Position numbers and translations under genes: made by a program. A stretch of 61,107 bases of DNA from Kutzneria sp. (GTDB lineage: Bacteria > Actinomycetota > Actinomycetes > Mycobacteriales > Pseudonocardiaceae): the NCBI GenBank assembly GCA_019239965.1, contig JAFAZC010000034.1:1-61107 (forward strand), written 5' to 3'. Below the pieces are notes generated by a model, which was not told the origin of the DNA, ran no database searches, and saw only the letters and a program-made list of their open reading frames with translations. Of this stretch, positions 1-8,949 are shown in pieces. Numbering within the stretch: the first letter of the stretch is position 1; each line of letters opens with the position of its first letter.

Positions 1-1
1 G

Positions 2-178
2 TTCGTTCGCAACCCTATGCATCGGCAATGGGATCCCCAGTACGGGTGCGGAGTCATGCAGTGCTGTCCCGATCCGGACGAGCTACGCCATCTCCTCGAT
101 CTTGTCGCGCATGCTCTGCCGACCAAGGACGCGCGAGTCTTCCGCAATAAACTCGCAGCCCTCGACGACCTGTGGTGA
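2..178 (+). CDS. Hypothetical protein, 3' end only
   Basis: An open frame enters from the left edge and stops with TGA at 176-178, giving 58 visible residues that include three cysteines in a short stretch (GCGVMQCC). I do not recognise the family. The stop is followed after only about 30 nt by the open frame of the BTAD protein, in a different phase, so the two are not one gene in this sequence. The frame could also be a remnant next to a deletion point. Confidence 0.5.
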   Translation, partial: FVRNPMHRQWDPQYGCGVMQCCPDPDELRHLLDLVAHALPTKDARVFRNKLAALDDLW

Positions 179-368
179 TCAGAGCCAATCCCTCTTGACA
201 AACCCATAGGGACACCCCTCGGCGACACGGGAACCAGGTTTCAGCTGGGGACCGGACCTGTTCGTCGGGCTCGGCCTGGCCGCAGCGGTCAGCGCCGCGC
301 TGCTGATCGCGCGCCGCCGCCACAACAGCCGGTACCGGCCCGGCAGCGGCGACCGCGACGAACTGCCG

Positions 369-2459
369 GTGGCGCCGGTGGTCTACCAGCTGCGCCTGGC
401 GCACCTGCGCGCCGAGCGGGACGACACGGAGTTCGACCTCGACAACGACTTCACCGGCGACTACCCCGACGACACGGACGTCGGCGAGGGCGGACGTCCG
501 CGGCGCGTGCCACCGCCGCCACCGGTGGTGGTCGGCGCGCCCCAGACCGGTCCCGGCCGGCCACCCGCCCTCGCTCCAGGGCTGGGTGTCCGGGACGGCC
601 GCGAGGTCGCCATCGACCTCGCGAGCGCCCGCGGCCTCGGCCTGCTCGGAGCCGGCGCTCCCGCGGCGGCTCGCGCGCTGCTGATCGCCGCGCTCGCCAC
701 CGCCGCCGGCCACAAGGCGACATCACCGCTGGCCGGGGCAACCGTCGTTGTCCCGGCCGAGGACCTGGCCGGGGTGCTCGGCCGCGGGGCCGCCCGCGGC
801 CAGCTGCCCAGCGCCTTGCCGGGTGCCCTGCGTGTCGTCGCCGACCTGGACGATGCGCTGGACGCGCTGGAGGCCGAGATCCTGGTCCGCGCGGCGGCCA
901 GCCGGCAGCAGGGCGCCGAGCCGGAATCGTGGCCGCCTTTGGTGCTGGTGGCGCGGCCCCCGCACCAGTACCAGCGGCTGCAAGCGGTCCTGGACAACGG
1001 CGCCCCGTTCGGCGTTCTGGGCATTCTGCTGGGCCAGTGGCAACCCGGCGTCACCTGCTACGTCCGCGGGGACGGCACGATCTCGGCTACCGGCCCCGGT
1101 CTGGGCGAGGCCCTGCGCGGAACCCGGATGTTCCGCCTCGGCGACGACGACACCGCCGAACTGCTGACGCTGCTGCACCACGCCGACCCCGACGCGCCAG
1201 CCGAGGACGACGCGGTGGCGCCATCGGTGCCGTCGGTGCCGCGTCCTCGCATCGTGCCGACCCAGCCCGCCGACGCCGGCGAGGTCGGCCTGGAGATCAC
1301 GGCCGCCCTCGCGCAACCGGCCCGGCCGGACACCGAGCTGGAGATCCTCGGCCCCGCCCGCGCATCAGCACCCGGCGTCCGGCCGCGCCCGGCCGCCCCG
1401 CGTGAGCAGCCTGACGCGCCGCGGGTCGCCGACCACGACACCAGCGCCGACGACGAGGTTGTCGATGAGGTCCACGCTGATGTCCACGACGAGGCCAGCG
1501 ACGAGGCCAGCGGCCAACCCGCCGCGGCCGGCGAGCACACCCCACCCCCGACCACCGGCAGCCCGGTGGACGGCGCACCGGACACGGCATCCGCCCTGAT
1601 CACCATCACCGTGCTGGGCGGCCTGCGGGTGCTGTGGAACCCCGAACCCGGCGCCAGCAACTCCGCCCCCGACACCCCCGCCGAAGGCCGGGGACGGGAG
1701 ATCACCGGAGCGTTGCAGCCCAGGACCCAGGAGCTGCTGGTGCTGTTGGCGCTGCATCCGGACGGCGCCACCCGCGAGACGCTCGTGGCGGCGTTGTGGG
1801 GCGAGGACCCGCCGGCCCGGCCGACCAACGCCCTGCACACCGCGCTGTCGCGGATGCGCCACGCGCTGGCCACCGCGACCGACGGCGCGGTGAGCGACAT
1901 CGTCTCGGTCGACAATGGCCGCTATCGGCTCGACCCGGCGGCCGTCCAGGTCGACTACTGGCGCTTCGCGCGGGCGGTCGCCGCCCGCCGCGCCGCCTCC
2001 TCGGATCACGCGCGTGTGGATGCCTACCGGGAGGTGGTGGACAGCTACGGCGGCGCGCTGGCCGAGGGCATGACCTGCGAGTGGATCGAGCCCGCCCGCG
2101 AGGCGATCCGCCGCGACGCCATCGACGCTGTCGCCGCCCTGGCCCGCGCCCTGGTCGAGCACGATCCACAGCAGACGCTGGATCTGCTGGAGGTCGCCCG
2201 CGCGTTCGACCCGCACAACGAGCTGCTCTACCGCGACATCATGCGCCTGCAGGAACGGCTCGGGCGCCTGGATGCCATCCCGCGGACGCTGACGCTGCTC
2301 ACGACCCGGCTGGCTGAGGTCAACGCCGCGCCCACCCCGCAGGCGCGGGGGCTGGCCGCCCGGCTGGGGCAGCGCCACGACAACGTCGACCCGGCCGACC
2401 CTGCCGGCCCCGTCACGTCAGCCACCCAGCCCGGCCGTGGCCGCAGCGCGGCCGGCTGA
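369..2459 (+). CDS. BTAD-domain transcriptional regulator, 5'-truncated
   Basis: The C-terminal third (about residues 410-510) is an OmpR/SARP-like winged helix (ALQPRTQELLVLLALHPDG, then LWGEDPP and ALHTALSRMRHAL). It is followed by a tetratricopeptide-like bacterial transcriptional activator domain. The middle is acidic and proline-rich. The first usable start is GTG 369, but the same frame is open back to a TAG at 207-209 and encodes a hydrophobic helix followed by RRR (261-320) with no start codon before it. Full-length relatives are usually larger membrane-anchored proteins, so I infer that the 5' part has been lost. No ribosome binding site precedes GTG 369. Whether the remnant is expressed cannot be told. 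Confidence 0.7.
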   Translation: MAPVVYQLRLAHLRAERDDTEFDLDNDFTGDYPDDTDVGEGGRPRRVPPPPPVVVGAPQTGPGRPPALAPGLGVRDGREVAIDLASARGLGLLGAGAPAAARALLIAALATAAGHKATSPLAGATVVVPAEDLAGVLGRGAARGQLPSALPGALRVVADLDDALDALEAEILVRAAASRQQGAEPESWPPLVLVARPPHQYQRLQAVLDNGAPFGVLGILLGQWQPGVTCYVRGDGTISATGPGLGEALRGTRMFRLGDDDTAELLTLLHHADPDAPAEDDAVAPSVPSVPRPRIVPTQPADAGEVGLEITAALAQPARPDTELEILGPARASAPGVRPRPAAPREQPDAPRVADHDTSADDEVVDEVHADVHDEASDEASGQPAAAGEHTPPPTTGSPVDGAPDTASALITITVLGGLRVLWNPEPGASNSAPDTPAEGRGREITGALQPRTQELLVLLALHPDGATRETLVAALWGEDPPARPTNALHTALSRMRHALATATDGAVSDIVSVDNGRYRLDPAAVQVDYWRFARAVAARRAASSDHARVDAYREVVDSYGGALAEGMTCEWIEPAREAIRRDAIDAVAALARALVEHDPQQTLDLLEVARAFDPHNELLYRDIMRLQERLGRLDAIPRTLTLLTTRLAEVNAAPTPQARGLAARLGQRHDNVDPADPAGPVTSATQPGRGRSAAG

Positions 2460-2529
2460 CGCGGCGACACCGCCGGAGCGCGGGCCTGGCGAGCGCACCA
2501 TCGGCCGGGTTGCCCCCGGCCGGTCACGG

Positions 2530-3003
2530 CTACTCGTCGTCTTCGTCGTCGGCGATGTCGAGGTCGTCCAGCTCGTCAATTCCGGTGAGCGAATCTGGCT
2601 CGTCGCCATTCCGGCGACTGTACGCCGCCTGGGCTTGCGCGATAAGTTCCGGATGGTCATCGACCCATCCGACCAACGTCTCGGCGAGTGTCAAGAACGT
2701 CAAGACTTCCGGGTTCAACGAGTAAGTAACCGTGACCGGAAACGTCTCCGTGTGCCGGGTGCGCGTCAAAAGACCTTCTTCGGTCATCTTTTTCAATGTG
2801 CGCGCCAGGTAGCTATCATGCAGGACGGCACGTTTGTCCGACCATTCTTCACCGATGGAATACGAGCTGATCGTGGAAAGAATTTCTTTTCGCTGCATGG
2901 GACCGTCCGAGAGTGTGACCAGGATGGCCGGTACCCACTTGTCTCCGAAAAGATACTTCAGGTCGTACAAACCCCGAAGGAATCCCTCGTCCCCCTCTTT
3001 CAT
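2530..3003 (-). CDS. HxlR-family winged-helix transcriptional regulator
   Basis: This 157-aa protein has the HxlR layout: an N-terminal LKYLFGDKWVPAILVTL segment, a QRKEILSTI recognition region, then LARTLKKMTEEGLLTR as the wing. The C-terminal tail is strongly acidic (ends DIADDEDDE). The ATG at 3003 is preferred over the ATG at 3015 because a GGGAGG box sits a few bases before it. It is transcribed away from an 840-bp non-coding region and is a candidate repressor of the element's accessory genes. Lower GC than its neighbours suggests a different origin. Confidence 0.85.
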   Translation of the reverse strand: MKEGDEGFLRGLYDLKYLFGDKWVPAILVTLSDGPMQRKEILSTISSYSIGEEWSDKRAVLHDSYLARTLKKMTEEGLLTRTRHTETFPVTVTYSLNPEVLTFLTLAETLVGWVDDHPELIAQAQAAYSRRNGDEPDSLTGIDELDDLDIADDEDDE

Positions 3004-3843
3004 AGCGCCTCCCATGTGCGCTGAAGCGGCCCCCTTGCCGCGCCCGCTGTCGTGTCCTTCGGCAGCGCGTCCCCTGTGGCTGCCGCCTGGGCGGTCGTGC
3101 CTGTTCAGCGCGACCGCAAAGCCGATCCTGACCTCCTCGCGTCGTCGTGATGGAGATCTCCACGTTACGCCGAACGGCGGAAGCGGCCCACCGTATTCCT
3201 ACTCAACCCGAACCACGACGAGATGTCACAGCGAGTAGTCAATAGGGAGATAATCTGCACGTACAGTCGCTTCCGTTGGGGGTTCATACGGGGGATCATG
3301 TTGGGGTTCATACGGGGGATCAGGTTAGAGCGCCACCCCCTGCGCCTGGTGAAGCCGCTGCTCACCGGGGCTGTAGGGGGATCCGCTGGTATCCCAGACT
3401 CGCTTGTCCACAAGCCGGTAGACACATCGGGGCGGGCTGCGTGGTCAACCCCATCACTGTTGTACCGTGGTCACCCTGTTCTTCTGTCTCGCCGTCACCC
3501 TCCCTCGCCTTCCTCATTTGTTTATTTCATTCCTTGTTCTTCATTGACGCTATTCCCCTGTGGTCGGCGCAGCTATTTCCCGTCCGCGGTGGCCGGCGCG
3601 TGGCCGGGTCGCCGACCTGCGGAAACCGGCGCGAAGGTGGCGGGAATTGTGACCGTACGGACGGCTTTCTATTCCCCGGAAATGACGGCGGCGCGCCCGC
3701 GCGAAAAGAGTCTTGAAAATGGGCGGCTATTTCCATTGCGCGGGTCGCGGTGCAGAGTCATAATTGAATTGTCGCCGGGGGAACCGGAAACCATACCGAA
3801 TACCACGCCCGGCGCGAGCTATGTCCCGCGAAAGGAGCCCACC
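3004..3843. other. Long intergenic region with a tandem repeat
   Basis: About 840 bp separate the HxlR gene from the first small gene of the accessory cluster. I see no convincing gene: the frames that cross it lack coding-like codon bias and ribosome sites. The region holds a 24/25-bp tandem repeat at 3276-3324 and a 10-bp palindrome (GGAGATCTCC) near 3152-3161. The part from about 3520 to 3760 is less GC-rich than its surroundings. It is the likely place for promoters and operators of the divergent genes. Confidence 0.6.
3276..3324. repeat. Two-copy tandem direct repeat, 24-25 bp
   Basis: Two adjacent near-identical units, starting at 3276 and 3301, share the core GGTTCATACGGGGGATCA and differ by one G in the leading run. 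Two adjacent copies in a non-coding gap between a repressor-like gene and its divergent neighbour suggest an operator or iteron-like site. No function is proven. Confidence 0.7.
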
Positions 3844-4080
3844 GTGACCGCGACGAATACCGCCGACCGTGTGCGGGAATTGCAGGACGAGGCCACCGTA
3901 ATCGGTCGCGACCACGGCTGGACCCATGCCGCCTTCGTCGACGCCTACGGCGGCGACCCGCACGCCGAGCCCGACGTGCCGCCCCGATTCGCCACCGTCG
4001 CCGCCTTCTACACCACCGCCTACGCCGACGGCGTGACCGCCTACACCGATGACGCCGACGACGACATCGCCGAGGACTAG
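3844..4080 (+). CDS. Small hypothetical protein
   Basis: A 78-aa acidic protein starting at GTG 3844, with AAAGGAG 7 nt upstream. It has an N-terminal helical segment (TADRVRELQDEATVIGRDHG) and an Asp-rich C-terminus (DDADDDIAED). I do not recognise the family. It is the first gene of a plus-strand run that continues 54 nt later with the AAA+ ATPase, so the two are probably co-transcribed. Confidence 0.7.
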   Translation: MTATNTADRVRELQDEATVIGRDHGWTHAAFVDAYGGDPHAEPDVPPRFATVAAFYTTAYADGVTAYTDDADDDIAED

Positions 4081-4134
4081 CCACCCGACCCACCGCCGCC
4101 CGCCCGCGCACTTGATCGAAAGGAACCGCCCGCG

Positions 4135-5301
4135 ATGACCACGCCGACCCCGCCCCCGGCATCCGCGACCACCACCGCGCCCGCCCCGACCTCGGGCGGG
4201 TCGGTGCCCCGGCTGCGCAACGGTGAGCTGCGCGCGATGGTCGCGCGGGTACTCGCCGACGCCGGGAAGGACCTGACACCCCGCAACATCGCGCACACGC
4301 TGAACCGGTCCTCCGGCGCGGTCGGCAACGCGCTGAAGGCGCTGGCCGACCGGGGCGAGGCCGAACTCGCCGCGACCACGCCGCTGGCCTACCGGGCGAC
4401 CGCGACCACCGCCAACACCGCCGCACCCACCGCCACGCCCGACCCGTCCGCCACCACGCCCACCACCGCGCCCGCACCGTCCGGGGCGGGTGGTGCGGCG
4501 GCACCGGTCACCGGTCCCGTGATGCGCCCGAACGGCATGGCGTACCACCCCCGGCAACTGTCCGGGATGCCGGACGTGACCGCGCTGCGCAAGCTACGCG
4601 AGGCGGGGGTCGCCGCCCTGATGTACGGACCACCCGGAACCGGCAAGACGTCGGTGGTCGAGGCCGCCTTCCCCGACCTGGTCACGGTGCAGGGCGACGG
4701 GGACACCACGGTCGCCGACCTGGTGGGCGAGTACACCCAGACCCCGGAGGGGCGGTTCCTGTTCGTGCACGGTCCGCTGGTCCGCGCGATGCGCGAAGGC
4801 CGTGTGTTGTTTGTGGACGATGCCACCCTGATCCCGCCGACCGTGCTCGCCGTGGTCTACCCCGCGATGGACGGACGCCGCCAGATCATCATCAAGGCCA
4901 CGGGCGAGGTCATTGACGCCGCGCCCGGTTTCTACACGGTGGCCGGACACAACCCCGGCGTGCACGGGGCGGTGCTCACCGATGCCCTGTCGTCGCGGTT
5001 TTCCGCGCAGATCCACGTGTCCACCGACTACGACCTCGCCGCGCAACTGAACATTGACCGCCGCGCGGTGAAGGTCGCCCGCAACCTGTCCACCCGGCAG
5101 GCCAACGGGGAGGTCGGGTGGGCACCGCAACTGCGGGAGCTGTTGGCGTTCCAGAAGATCGCCGACGTGTTGGGCGCGACCGCTGCCGCCGGGAACCTGG
5201 TGGGCACCGCCCCGGAAGACGACCGCGCCACCGTTGCCGCCGTGGTGCGTGACGTGTTCGGCGGCACCGTCGCCCCGCTGTCGCTGGGTCCCCGCATCTA
5301 G
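4135..5301 (+). CDS. MoxR-like AAA+ ATPase with N-terminal winged helix
   Basis: The 388-aa protein starts with a winged-helix-like segment (about residues 28-87, with SSGAVGNALKALADRGEAEL), followed by a Thr/Ala/Pro-rich linker. An AAA+ domain follows, with Walker A GPPGTGKT at 165-172 and Walker B VLFVDDA at 224-230. Sequence and context fit the MoxR/CobS-like group, whose members usually act on a partner VWA-domain protein to remodel or insert cofactors. The next gene, 65 nt downstream, encodes exactly such a partner. The added DNA-binding-like domain is unusual for MoxR proteins and is closely similar to the C-terminal domain of the gene at 11136-11951. The substrate is unknown. Confidence 0.88.
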   Translation: MTTPTPPPASATTTAPAPTSGGSVPRLRNGELRAMVARVLADAGKDLTPRNIAHTLNRSSGAVGNALKALADRGEAELAATTPLAYRATATTANTAAPTATPDPSATTPTTAPAPSGAGGAAAPVTGPVMRPNGMAYHPRQLSGMPDVTALRKLREAGVAALMYGPPGTGKTSVVEAAFPDLVTVQGDGDTTVADLVGEYTQTPEGRFLFVHGPLVRAMREGRVLFVDDATLIPPTVLAVVYPAMDGRRQIIIKATGEVIDAAPGFYTVAGHNPGVHGAVLTDALSSRFSAQIHVSTDYDLAAQLNIDRRAVKVARNLSTRQANGEVGWAPQLRELLAFQKIADVLGATAAAGNLVGTAPEDDRATVAAVVRDVFGGTVAPLSLGPRI

Positions 5302-5366
5302 CCGGAACACCCCACACACCAACGAAAAACTAGCCGCCCGCCAGTCCGGAAAGGACATCCGACGCC

Positions 5367-7196
5367 ATGAGCACCCACTTCACCGCCGACCCCGCCGCTA
5401 CCGGTGCCGCCGTGTTCCCCGCCCGCCCCGAATGGCTGACCCTGTCCGCCGCGCTGGCCGACGAGGTCGGTGTCATCGCGGACCGGGAGGACCTGCTGGT
5501 GTCCATCGCGCCCGGTGCGGGCGGGGGTGCCCCGGCGTGTTTCTACCCCGCCCGCGCGCTGATCGAGGTCGACGGCAACCACCTCGGTGTCGACCCCGCC
5601 ACCGTCACCCCCGCCAACATCAGCGACCGCACCCGCTACGCCCCCACCTGGGGCGCGCTGACCCACGAATGCGGGCACGCCAAACACACCACCTGGGAAC
5701 CCCCGCGCGACGCCCCGCCCGGCGTGGTCGCCGCCGCCATGCTGCTGGAAGAGCCCCGGATGGAAGCCGCGCAGGTGCGTCGCCGCCCGGATGACCGGCA
5801 CTGGTTGCGGGCGTGCGCGCGGGACATCGTCGCCGCCGACCTGCACCTGTTCGCCGACCCCGCGACCGCCCCGAAAATGACCGCCCCGGACGCCGCGCAC
5901 ACCGCCGCCCTGCTGTTGGGGCGGGTCGACGGCGGCATCCTCACCCGCGCCGAGGTCGCCCCGGTCGCCCGTGTCATCGAAGACGTGCTCGGCAAGGAGA
6001 CCCTGGGCAAGCTGCGCGCCATCTGGCGGAAGGCGTTGCGCACCGCCGACCAGGACGGCGACACGATGCTCGAGCTCGGGCGGCAGTGGTGCGAGATCGT
6101 GGGCACCGACCCGAACACCCCCGACCCCGGCGCGGCGGCACCCGACCCGAACGCCACCCCCGACCCGTCCGGCAGCGGCAACGCACCCGGCACCCCCAAT
6201 GGTTCCGGTGCCCCGTCGCCGTCCGGCGGGACGTCGGGCGGCACCCCGTCGCCGTCACCGTTGGCGGGCGCGATCGAAGCCGTGCTCGACAACGTGGCCG
6301 CGAAAGTGGCGCGCGAGAAGGCACCCGAGGACCCCGCCGCGAAGGCCGCCGCCGCACAGGCACGGGAGAACGCCAAGCGGAAGATCGCCGAACAGGCCGC
6401 GCGGTCGGTGTTCGGTGTCACGCCCGGCTCGCGTGACGGGCGCACCGCCTGCACAGGCACCCGACCGCCCACCGCCGACGAACGCACCGCCGTGCGGGTG
6501 CTGGCGCGTGCCCTGTCCACCGCCGGGGTCCGTGACCGGGTGGCGGTCAAGACCACCTCGATCGTCCCGCCCGGACGCCTGCGGATGCGCGGCGCGCTAG
6601 TCGCCGACGCGCAACGCGCCGCAGGCGCGATCCCCACCGCCGAACCGTTCACCCGCACCACCCGCACCGTCGTGCCGACCCCGCCGCTGCGGCTCGCGAT
6701 CGCGTGCGACGTGTCCGGCACCATGCGCTGGGCGTCCGAGCACGTGGCCTCGGCGGCGTGGATTCTGGCCAACGCCGCCCGCCACACCACGGTCCCCGCG
6801 CAGACCGCGACCGTGATCTTCGGCAACCGGGTGCGCCCGCTCACCCTGCCCGGCACTGCCCCCGCCGCCGTCACCGAGTTCGCCTCCAACGACAACTGGG
6901 AAGACATCCCCACCGCGATCGACGCCCTCGACGGCGCGCTCGGGTTGTCCACCCCCGGCGCGGCGCGGCTGCTGGTGATCGTGTCCGACGGCCGATACCG
7001 CCCCACCCCCCGCACGGACGGGCAGCGCAAGCTCAACCGGTTGCGCGCCGCCGGGTGCGCGGTGCTGTGGCTGACCACCCGCGACACCGACACCCCGCTG
7101 GACGGGGCGACCGTGCACCGGTTGACCGACCCCACCACCGCCGCCCGCGCCATCGGGCGCGCCGCCACCACCGCCCTGCGCGCCGCTACCCGCTGA
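5367..7196 (+). CDS. Metallopeptidase-like and VWA-domain protein, partner of the AAA+ ATPase
   Basis: This 609-aa protein has an N-terminal putative metallopeptidase domain with an HECGH zinc motif at residues 100-104 and a conserved EEPRME about 25 residues later. An Ala/Pro/Ser-rich linker and a charged helical region follow, then a C-terminal von Willebrand A domain with a MIDAS-like DVSGT at about 448-452. This matches the DUF2201-type layout (metallopeptidase-like N-terminus plus VWA) that pairs with MoxR ATPases. The HExxH form means that proteolysis or a structural zinc is possible. The start ATG 5367 follows GGAAAGGAC. The pair probably forms one complex; its target is unknown. Confidence 0.85.
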   Translation: MSTHFTADPAATGAAVFPARPEWLTLSAALADEVGVIADREDLLVSIAPGAGGGAPACFYPARALIEVDGNHLGVDPATVTPANISDRTRYAPTWGALTHECGHAKHTTWEPPRDAPPGVVAAAMLLEEPRMEAAQVRRRPDDRHWLRACARDIVAADLHLFADPATAPKMTAPDAAHTAALLLGRVDGGILTRAEVAPVARVIEDVLGKETLGKLRAIWRKALRTADQDGDTMLELGRQWCEIVGTDPNTPDPGAAAPDPNATPDPSGSGNAPGTPNGSGAPSPSGGTSGGTPSPSPLAGAIEAVLDNVAAKVAREKAPEDPAAKAAAAQARENAKRKIAEQAARSVFGVTPGSRDGRTACTGTRPPTADERTAVRVLARALSTAGVRDRVAVKTTSIVPPGRLRMRGALVADAQRAAGAIPTAEPFTRTTRTVVPTPPLRLAIACDVSGTMRWASEHVASAAWILANAARHTTVPAQTATVIFGNRVRPLTLPGTAPAAVTEFASNDNWEDIPTAIDALDGALGLSTPGAARLLVIVSDGRYRPTPRTDGQRKLNRLRAAGCAVLWLTTRDTDTPLDGATVHRLTDPTTAARAIGRAATTALRAATR

Positions 7197-7267
7197 ACCC
7201 CGCCCCGGTCGGGGCGGTCCCACCGCCCCGACCGACCCGCCAACCGCACAACCACGAGGTGATCACC

Positions 7268-7522
7268 ATGAACGACAACCACATCGCGACCGTGGGCGAG
7301 CTGATCGCCGCCCTGTCCGACTACGACCCCGCCACGCCCGTCCGGATCGCCACCGAATCCGCCGAGTACATGGACCACACCATCGGGCGGGTCGTGCGCA
7401 CCCCCGGCGACCCGGACAGCGACTGCGTCCTGCCCAACGACGCGCCCGTGGTCCGCATCGGCACGGGCGAGACGTACTGCTGCCTTCCCGACAGTGCCGC
7501 CGACGCCCTCGGGTGGTCGTGA
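7268..7522 (+). CDS. Small hypothetical protein
   Basis: 84 residues from ATG 7268, with GAGG 8 nt upstream. The sequence begins NDNHIATVGELIAALSDYDP, with the pattern of small proteins in which an N-terminal helix meets a beta-rich domain (ATPVRIATESAEYMDHTIG). I cannot assign a family with confidence. Its stop codon overlaps the start of the next gene (TGATG), so the two are translationally coupled. Confidence 0.75.
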   Translation: MNDNHIATVGELIAALSDYDPATPVRIATESAEYMDHTIGRVVRTPGDPDSDCVLPNDAPVVRIGTGETYCCLPDSAADALGWS

Positions 7523-7782
7523 TGGCCACGACCGCCCCGCCCGGACTCGTCGGTGTCGCCGAGCGTGCCGTGCACGCCGCGCGCGACTACCGCGCCGCCG
7601 ACCCGCACGGGTTCGGCCGCCGCCACGACACGCCCGATGAGTGGAACCGGTGGGCGCGCCGCGCCCATGTCGCCCGCACCATCGCCGCCGCCCTGCAGGT
7701 CCCCGTCGAGCAGGTCCTCGTCACCGACTTAACCGACACCGCACCTACCACACCCGGAGCGGACCGGTCCCCGGTGACCTGA
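7522..7782 (+). CDS. Small hypothetical protein
   Basis: 86 residues starting at ATG 7522, which overlaps the stop of the preceding gene by one base. The protein is mostly helical, with a Trp-containing segment (DEWNRWARRAHVARTIAAAL). No known domain is recognised. Its tight packing in the plus-strand run suggests that it belongs to the same accessory operon. Confidence 0.7.
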   Translation: MATTAPPGLVGVAERAVHAARDYRAADPHGFGRRHDTPDEWNRWARRAHVARTIAAALQVPVEQVLVTDLTDTAPTTPGADRSPVT

Positions 7783-8033
7783 TCACCGTCACCGACCCGC
7801 CGACCGGGCGCGCGTGGCGGTTCATCCCCGACTTCACCACCCCCGGCGACGGGTGGCTCCTGCTCGACCGCTGCCCCGACTGCGAGGCCGAGGTCCCCGT
7901 CACCCGCATCGCCACCCTGGCCGACCTCGGCGAGCACCTCGACCCCGACGGCGACATCACGGTCGCCGACGAGGCCCGCGACGAGGCGCTGCACCAGCCG
8001 GGCTGCGCCTTCGCCTTACCCACGGTCAACTAA
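7779..8033 (+). CDS. Small hypothetical protein with CxxC, start uncertain
   Basis: The coding frame gives ITVTDPPTGRAWRFIPDF, then a CPDC pair and an acidic C-terminal part ending in TAA at 8031-8033. The likely start is CTG 7779, overlapping the stop of the upstream gene. No ATG or GTG is close in this frame; the nearest is GTG 7641, deep inside the neighbour. The single CxxC plus one later cysteine could bind zinc. The family is not recognised. Confidence 0.55.
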   Translation: MITVTDPPTGRAWRFIPDFTTPGDGWLLLDRCPDCEAEVPVTRIATLADLGEHLDPDGDITVADEARDEALHQPGCAFALPTVN

Positions 8034-8072
8034 ACCGAGCCGACCACCCGCCACGCCCGAAGGATGAACACC

Positions 8073-8930
8073 GTGAACCGCGACCCCGTCACCCGTACTC
8101 GCCCGCGCGACGACCTCGGCCCCGCCCTGCCGCCGGAGGCCGTGCTGCTCGCCCCGGCACCGCCGGAGGCCGTGCCGCTGCGCCCGCCCGCCGGGGCGTG
8201 GGGGCTGGTCGTGGTGGCGGTGCGGACCACGCCCGCCGCCGGAGACCCGATTCGGTTCGTCGGCGACGCGCCCGCCCCCGACCCCGCCCACACCGACACC
8301 GCAGCCCTGCTGGCGGGCGTGTGGCTACCCGCGCCGCCGCCCGCCGACGCGCACGACGGGGACGTCGTGGTGCGCCTGCACCCACCCGGCAACGGTGACC
8401 CCGACGACGACCCCGCCGTGGCCGACGTCGAGATCCTCGCCGCCACCCACGGCGAGTGGACCACGGTCCGCAGGTGGCGGTCGGTGGGCGCGCGGTGGCC
8501 GCATCAGGTCGCCCTGTCGGTGCTGGTGCACATGCGCTTCCTCTCCGACGCCGCCCTCAACGACGCGCACTGGGCGACGCTGACCGGGCCGATCGCCGCC
8601 GCCATGCCCGCCTGGTTCTCACGCGAACTCGGACTCGCCGGCGAGTCCGCGGGCTCGGCGCCTCGCCGCGCGCCCGATGCCCTCGCCGCGCTGATCGAGG
8701 CCGGGCTCATCGAGGTGGGCGAGCAACTGGTGTGGGGCGGGCACACCGCCACCGTCCGCGCCGGAGGCGTCCTGCACGACGGCGCAGCGCACGAGTTCGC
8801 CGTCGCCACGGTCACCTCGCTGGCCACCAGCCTCGCGGGCTACACCGCCAACGGCTGGCACCTGTGGCACCGCGCCCGCGACCACCGCCCACTGTCCGCG
8901 CTGCGCACCGAACTCGGCACACCCCAGTAA
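8073..8930 (+). CDS. RAMA-domain protein 1
   Basis: About 285 residues. GTG 8073 is preferred over ATG 8064 because a GAAGG ribosome site touches the latter. The N-terminal half is Pro/Ala-rich, with a DGDVVVRL segment. The C-terminal 80 residues (from LIEAGLIEVGEQLVW to TANGWHLWHRARDHRPLSAL) fit the RAMA fold (restriction enzyme adenine methylase associated), a domain predicted to recognise modified DNA. A paralogue with the same layout lies at 13705-14583. The presence of an operon for DNA modification on the same element makes a reader role for modified bases a reasonable inference. Confidence 0.72.
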   Translation: MNRDPVTRTRPRDDLGPALPPEAVLLAPAPPEAVPLRPPAGAWGLVVVAVRTTPAAGDPIRFVGDAPAPDPAHTDTAALLAGVWLPAPPPADAHDGDVVVRLHPPGNGDPDDDPAVADVEILAATHGEWTTVRRWRSVGARWPHQVALSVLVHMRFLSDAALNDAHWATLTGPIAAAMPAWFSRELGLAGESAGSAPRRAPDALAALIEAGLIEVGEQLVWGGHTATVRAGGVLHDGAAHEFAVATVTSLATSLAGYTANGWHLWHRARDHRPLSALRTELGTPQ

Positions 8931-8949
8931 AACGGATAGGAGCACCCCC

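Noticed and set aside
194-230. TTGACA-like hexamer as promoter for the BTAD gene
   Set aside because: No suitable -10 hexamer follows at 16-19 bp, and the frame after it has no start codon.
3223-3843. Upstream extension of the small gene at 3844 to a 285-aa ORF
   Set aside because: The extension runs through tandem repeats and lower-GC non-coding DNA; a strong AAAGGAG site supports GTG 3844.
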